Shown piece after piece: positions 5,513 through 7,840 of a DNA stretch of 7,840 bases (positions are counted from its first letter, which is position 1; every line of letters starts with the position of its first letter). A program made the position numbers and the translations under genes. Source of the stretch: Phycisphaerae bacterium (GTDB taxonomy: Bacteria; Planctomycetota; Phycisphaerae; UBA1845; Fen-1342); assembly GCA_026984555.1 (NCBI GenBank), contig JALSRY010000689.1, positions 1 to 7,840 of the forward strand. The letters are read 5' to 3'. The notes beneath the pieces were generated by a model that worked only from the letters and a program-made list of their open reading frames with translations, made no database searches and was not told the DNA's origin.

Positions 5513-5887
5513 ATGAGCCCCGAACAGTGCATGGTCAGGGAGTTTCACCGCAAGTACGAAGCGCCCATCCGCGAACATCCCGAGCAGATCGGCGTCAAGG
5601 ACCGTCTCCGCCGCGCGCGACTCATCATGAGCGAGGCGGCCGAATTTCTCGAAGCGGCGGACCGCGACGACTTTGTCGAGATGGTCGATGCGTTGGCCGA
5701 CATTCTGGTCGTGACCTACGGCGCCGCGGTCGAGATGGGAGTGGACCTCGAACCCGTCTTCGCGGAGGTCCACCGCAGCAACATGTCCAAAGACGGTGGC
5801 AAAGACGCCGGCGGCAAGATCCTCAAGGGGCCCGGGTTCTCCCCGCCCGACATCCTCGGCGAATTGCGCAAACAGGGATACCGCTAG
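5513..5887 (+). CDS. MazG/PRA-PH-like nucleoside triphosphate pyrophosphohydrolase
   Basis: This 124-residue, mostly helical protein fits the all-alpha NTP pyrophosphohydrolase superfamily (MazG, HisE, dUTPase-like), which cleaves nucleoside triphosphates to monophosphate and pyrophosphate, often to clean non-canonical nucleotides. The metal-binding pattern is visible: E41-A-A-E44 in MSEAAEFLEA, then E56-M-V-D59 and D63 in VEMVDALADILVVTYGAA. The following EVHRSNMSK (85-93) with a Lys/Gly-rich stretch and KGPGFSPPDI (105-114) is typical of the small phosphoribosyl-ATP pyrophosphohydrolase-like group rather than full MazG, which is about twice as long. A strong AGGAGAGGA lies 5 bases before the ATG. 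It is a single-gene unit, divergent from btaB and convergent with the sulfatase-like gene (13 bases between stops, no terminator hairpin visible). It is not next to his genes, so a housecleaning role is likelier than histidine synthesis; the substrate is unknown. Confidence 0.8.
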   Translation: MSPEQCMVREFHRKYEAPIREHPEQIGVKDRLRRARLIMSEAAEFLEAADRDDFVEMVDALADILVVTYGAAVEMGVDLEPVFAEVHRSNMSKDGGKDAGGKILKGPGFSPPDILGELRKQGYR

Positions 5888-5900
5888 CCCCCGGCGCGGC

Positions 5901-7840
5901 TCATTTCCGCAACCGCTGGCGCAGCGCCTCCAGTTGCCGGGCTTTGCGGGGCTTGCCCGCCGCACGGGCCAGCGCGATGGCCTTGGTGAGCGTCGCCACC
6001 GCATCTTTTCGCCGGCCGAGCCGGATCTGCATCCGCGCGAGCAGCACGTGCGCCGGCAGATTCCGCGGGTCTTTCTCGGTAGCCAGACGAAACTGTGCGG
6101 CCGCGGCGCCGTACTCCCTTTTCTCGACCAGCGCCCGCCCCAGGTTGATGTGCGTCAGTGCGAAGACCGGCGGGTGCCGGAGGGCTTCGCGAAACGCCGC
6201 AATCGCTTCATCGTTGCGATGCAGCGCCCGCAAGACGATGCCCTTCATCGTGTACATCTGCCCGTCGTCCGGACGGGCGGCGAGCGCCTTGTCGAAGTGT
6301 TCGAGCGCCTCGGCGAACTTGCCTTCGGCCGCAAGCGCCCCGGCGAGGTGGGCGTGGGCCCAGACGAACTCGTCGGCCCGATCGCCCGCCTGTTCGAGCA
6401 ACGCCTTGAGCGTTCGCTCGGTCTTGGCGTGCTGCCCGGATTCGATGTAGTCCACCGCCTGCGTCGCCAGCCGGATTTCCTCGACGTGGTCGATCGGGTT
6501 GAGCCCGACGGGCTCGAACAGCGCCAGCTCGTCGTCCTTGGCGGGCAGCGGCTGGGCGTCCTCTCCGCCACCGAGGTAGCCCAAGGCTTCGAGCGCCCGC
6601 ATCTCGCGCGAGCCCAGCTCGTGCCGCGCCGCCTCGGCCGGGACCACCCGCGGCGCCGCCGCCAGCATCGCGCGGAGCTTCTCGCGCATGGCCTTGCAAC
6701 GTTGCGGTTGCTCGGCCGCGAGATTGTGCAGCTCGCGCGGGTCTTCGGCGATGTTGTACAGCTCCTCCCGGGGCGCCAGGATGTATTTCCACGGCCCGCT
6801 GCGCAGGGCCCGGAGCTGCGAGAACCCGAGGTGATAGGTGTACTTCGGGTAAAACGTCTCGGCGTAGGCGTCCGCGGGCGACAGGTTCTCGCTCGGCGCG
6901 CCGACCCGCATCACCGGCGAGAGGTCGCGGCCCTGGCCATGCGGCAACGGGCGGGTTCCCAGCAACGCCAGAATCGTCGGCGCGATGTCGATCGTGCGTA
7001 CCGTCTGCCCAACCACGACCCCCGCCCGCACCTTCCCCGGCCAGTGGAAAATCAGCGGTACGTGCAACGTCGCGTCGTAGAGAAAGTAGCCGTGGGTATC
7101 TTCGCGGTGTTGTCCGAGCCCCTCCCCGTGGTCCGCCGTCAGCACGACCAGCGTGTCGTCGAGCGCGCCCAGCGTGGCGGCCGTCGCGAGCAACCGGCCG
7201 ATCTGCTCGTCGGTATAGGCGATCTCGGCGAGATAGGGATCGACGTATTTCGACGTGAACCGCGCCGGGGCGTGATAAGGCCGGTGCGGATCGAAATAAT
7301 GCACGAACAGGAAATACGGCCTGCCGCCGGCCTGCCGCAACAACTCGATCGCACCGTCGGTCACCCGCTCGGCGGAAATGTCCGTCCCGCCGACCGCGTT
7401 GGCGGCGTTGGCGCCGGCGTATTCCACATCGCGGTAGGCGTCGAACCCCTGGTCGAGGCCGTACTGGTGGTGCAGCACGAACGCCCCCACCTGCGCGAAG
7501 GTCGCGTAGCCCGCATCGTGAAGCATCTCGGCCAGCGTGACGTTTTCCGGCGGCAGACGAAACCGCCCGTTGTCGCGCACCTTGTGAACGTAGGGATACA
7601 CGCCGGTGAGGATGCTGCTGTGCGATGGCAGCGTCACCGGAACGCACGTCAGACACTCTTCGAACCGCGTCCCTTCGGCGGCCAAGCGGTCGATGTGCGG
7701 CGTGCGGATGGTGGGGTGGCCGTAGCAGCCGAGATGATCGGCCCGCGTCGTGTCCATCGAGATGAGGATCAGGCTGGGGCGTGCGGGCGGTTTCGGCGAC
7801 GTGTCGCCGCGTTCGCACCCCGCGGGCAAGAACAGAATCG
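5901..7840 (-). CDS. Sulfatase/alkaline-phosphatase superfamily lipoprotein with C-terminal TPRs (N-terminus cut by window edge)
   Basis: About 646 residues are present and the frame remains open at the right edge, so the start is missing. Residues are counted from the TTG at 7829. The codons upstream of it read I-L-F-L, giving ILFLPAGCERG, the end of a signal peptide with a lipobox-like PAGC; a membrane-anchored surface or periplasmic lipoprotein is likely. The catalytic domain follows (19-400): LILISMDTTRADHLGCYG with the metal ligand D26, HYFDPHRPYH (177-186), and TADHGEGLGQH (231-241). At the position of the sulfatase formylglycine (C/S-x-P-S-R) the sequence is T66-L-P-S-H, so formylglycine cannot form; Thr may be the nucleophile, as in phosphate-transferring relatives, or activity may be altered. 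Residues 485-642 form about four tetratricopeptide repeats (AEGKFAEALEHFDKALAARP and similar), a protein-interaction module. Fold assignment is firm; substrate is unknown. Confidence 0.85.
   Translation of the reverse strand, partial: ILFLPAGCERGDTSPKPPARPSLILISMDTTRADHLGCYGHPTIRTPHIDRLAAEGTRFEECLTCVPVTLPSHSSILTGVYPYVHKVRDNGRFRLPPENVTLAEMLHDAGYATFAQVGAFVLHHQYGLDQGFDAYRDVEYAGANAANAVGGTDISAERVTDGAIELLRQAGGRPYFLFVHYFDPHRPYHAPARFTSKYVDPYLAEIAYTDEQIGRLLATAATLGALDDTLVVLTADHGEGLGQHREDTHGYFLYDATLHVPLIFHWPGKVRAGVVVGQTVRTIDIAPTILALLGTRPLPHGQGRDLSPVMRVGAPSENLSPADAYAETFYPKYTYHLGFSQLRALRSGPWKYILAPREELYNIAEDPRELHNLAAEQPQRCKAMREKLRAMLAAAPRVVPAEAARHELGSREMRALEALGYLGGGEDAQPLPAKDDELALFEPVGLNPIDHVEEIRLATQAVDYIESGQHAKTERTLKALLEQAGDRADEFVWAHAHLAGALAAEGKFAEALEHFDKALAARPDDGQMYTMKGIVLRALHRNDEAIAAFREALRHPPVFALTHINLGRALVEKREYGAAAAQFRLATEKDPRNLPAHVLLARMQIRLGRRKDAVATLTKAIALARAAGKPRKARQLEALRQRLRK

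Noticed and set aside
6208..7818. Long minus-strand frame of about 536 codons in a second frame of the sulfatase-like gene
   Set aside because: Arg/Gly/Ala-rich translation typical of an out-of-frame reading in high-GC DNA; the sulfatase frame carries the conserved motifs.
1..7840. CRISPR arrays, tRNA or rRNA genes
   Set aside because: No regularly spaced repeats and no tRNA- or rRNA-like segments were seen in the non-coding intervals, which total under 800 bases.

Overview
The window is GC-rich bacterial DNA with standard bacterial gene structure: Shine-Dalgarno sites, GTG starts and short intergenic gaps. Composition, a lipoprotein-like sulfatase-fold protein with TPRs, and a betaine-lipid operon fit a planctomycete or another environmental high-GC lineage (deltaproteobacterial or acidobacterial groups are alternatives). 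No marker gene here settles the taxonomy, so this is a weak inference. Both ends cut genes: an Rrf2-family regulator on the left and a sulfatase-superfamily lipoprotein on the right.

Layout, left to right. (1) 1-125, minus: N-terminus of an Rrf2-type regulator, with a near-consensus sigma70 promoter (TTGAAA-N17-TATATT) ending only 11 bases before its ATG and an imperfect palindrome over the -10. Bases 166-345 hold no gene or strong signal. (2) 346-3161, minus, read right to left: an AAA/ABC-type ATPase of the RloA/AbiLi kind, a Toprim-like RloB/AbiLii protein overlapping it by 4 bases, then, 15 bases later with its own Shine-Dalgarno, an unrecognised exported protein with a Cys-Gly-Cys-Pro motif. 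The ATPase-RloB pair is a candidate anti-phage (AbiL-like) module, and its hand-sampled GC is lower than that of the flanking genes. (3) 3162-3383: an AT-rich inverted repeat upstream of the ATPase, and a clear Rho-independent terminator closing the next operon. (4) 3384-5223, minus: btaB then btaA, the two enzymes that make the phosphorus-free betaine lipid DGTS from diacylglycerol and S-adenosylmethionine. (5) 5224-5512: a divergent intergenic region with a plausible btaB promoter and a G-quadruplex-type G-tract. (6) 5513-5887, plus: a small MazG/PRA-PH-like all-alpha nucleotide pyrophosphohydrolase. (7) 5901-7840, minus, convergent with it: an alkaline-phosphatase/sulfatase-superfamily enzyme with Thr where classical sulfatases have the formylglycine Cys, fused to C-terminal TPRs.

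Functionally there are two themes. One is lipid and envelope biology: DGTS synthesis, usually a phosphate-starvation adaptation, next to a likely cell-surface AP-superfamily hydrolase or transferase. The other is a compact candidate defence cassette between the btaBA terminator and the Rrf2 gene. The best lead for something new is the three-gene arrangement ATPase - RloB - secreted Cys protein. Known AbiL-like systems have only the first two genes, and whether the third belongs cannot be decided from one genome.
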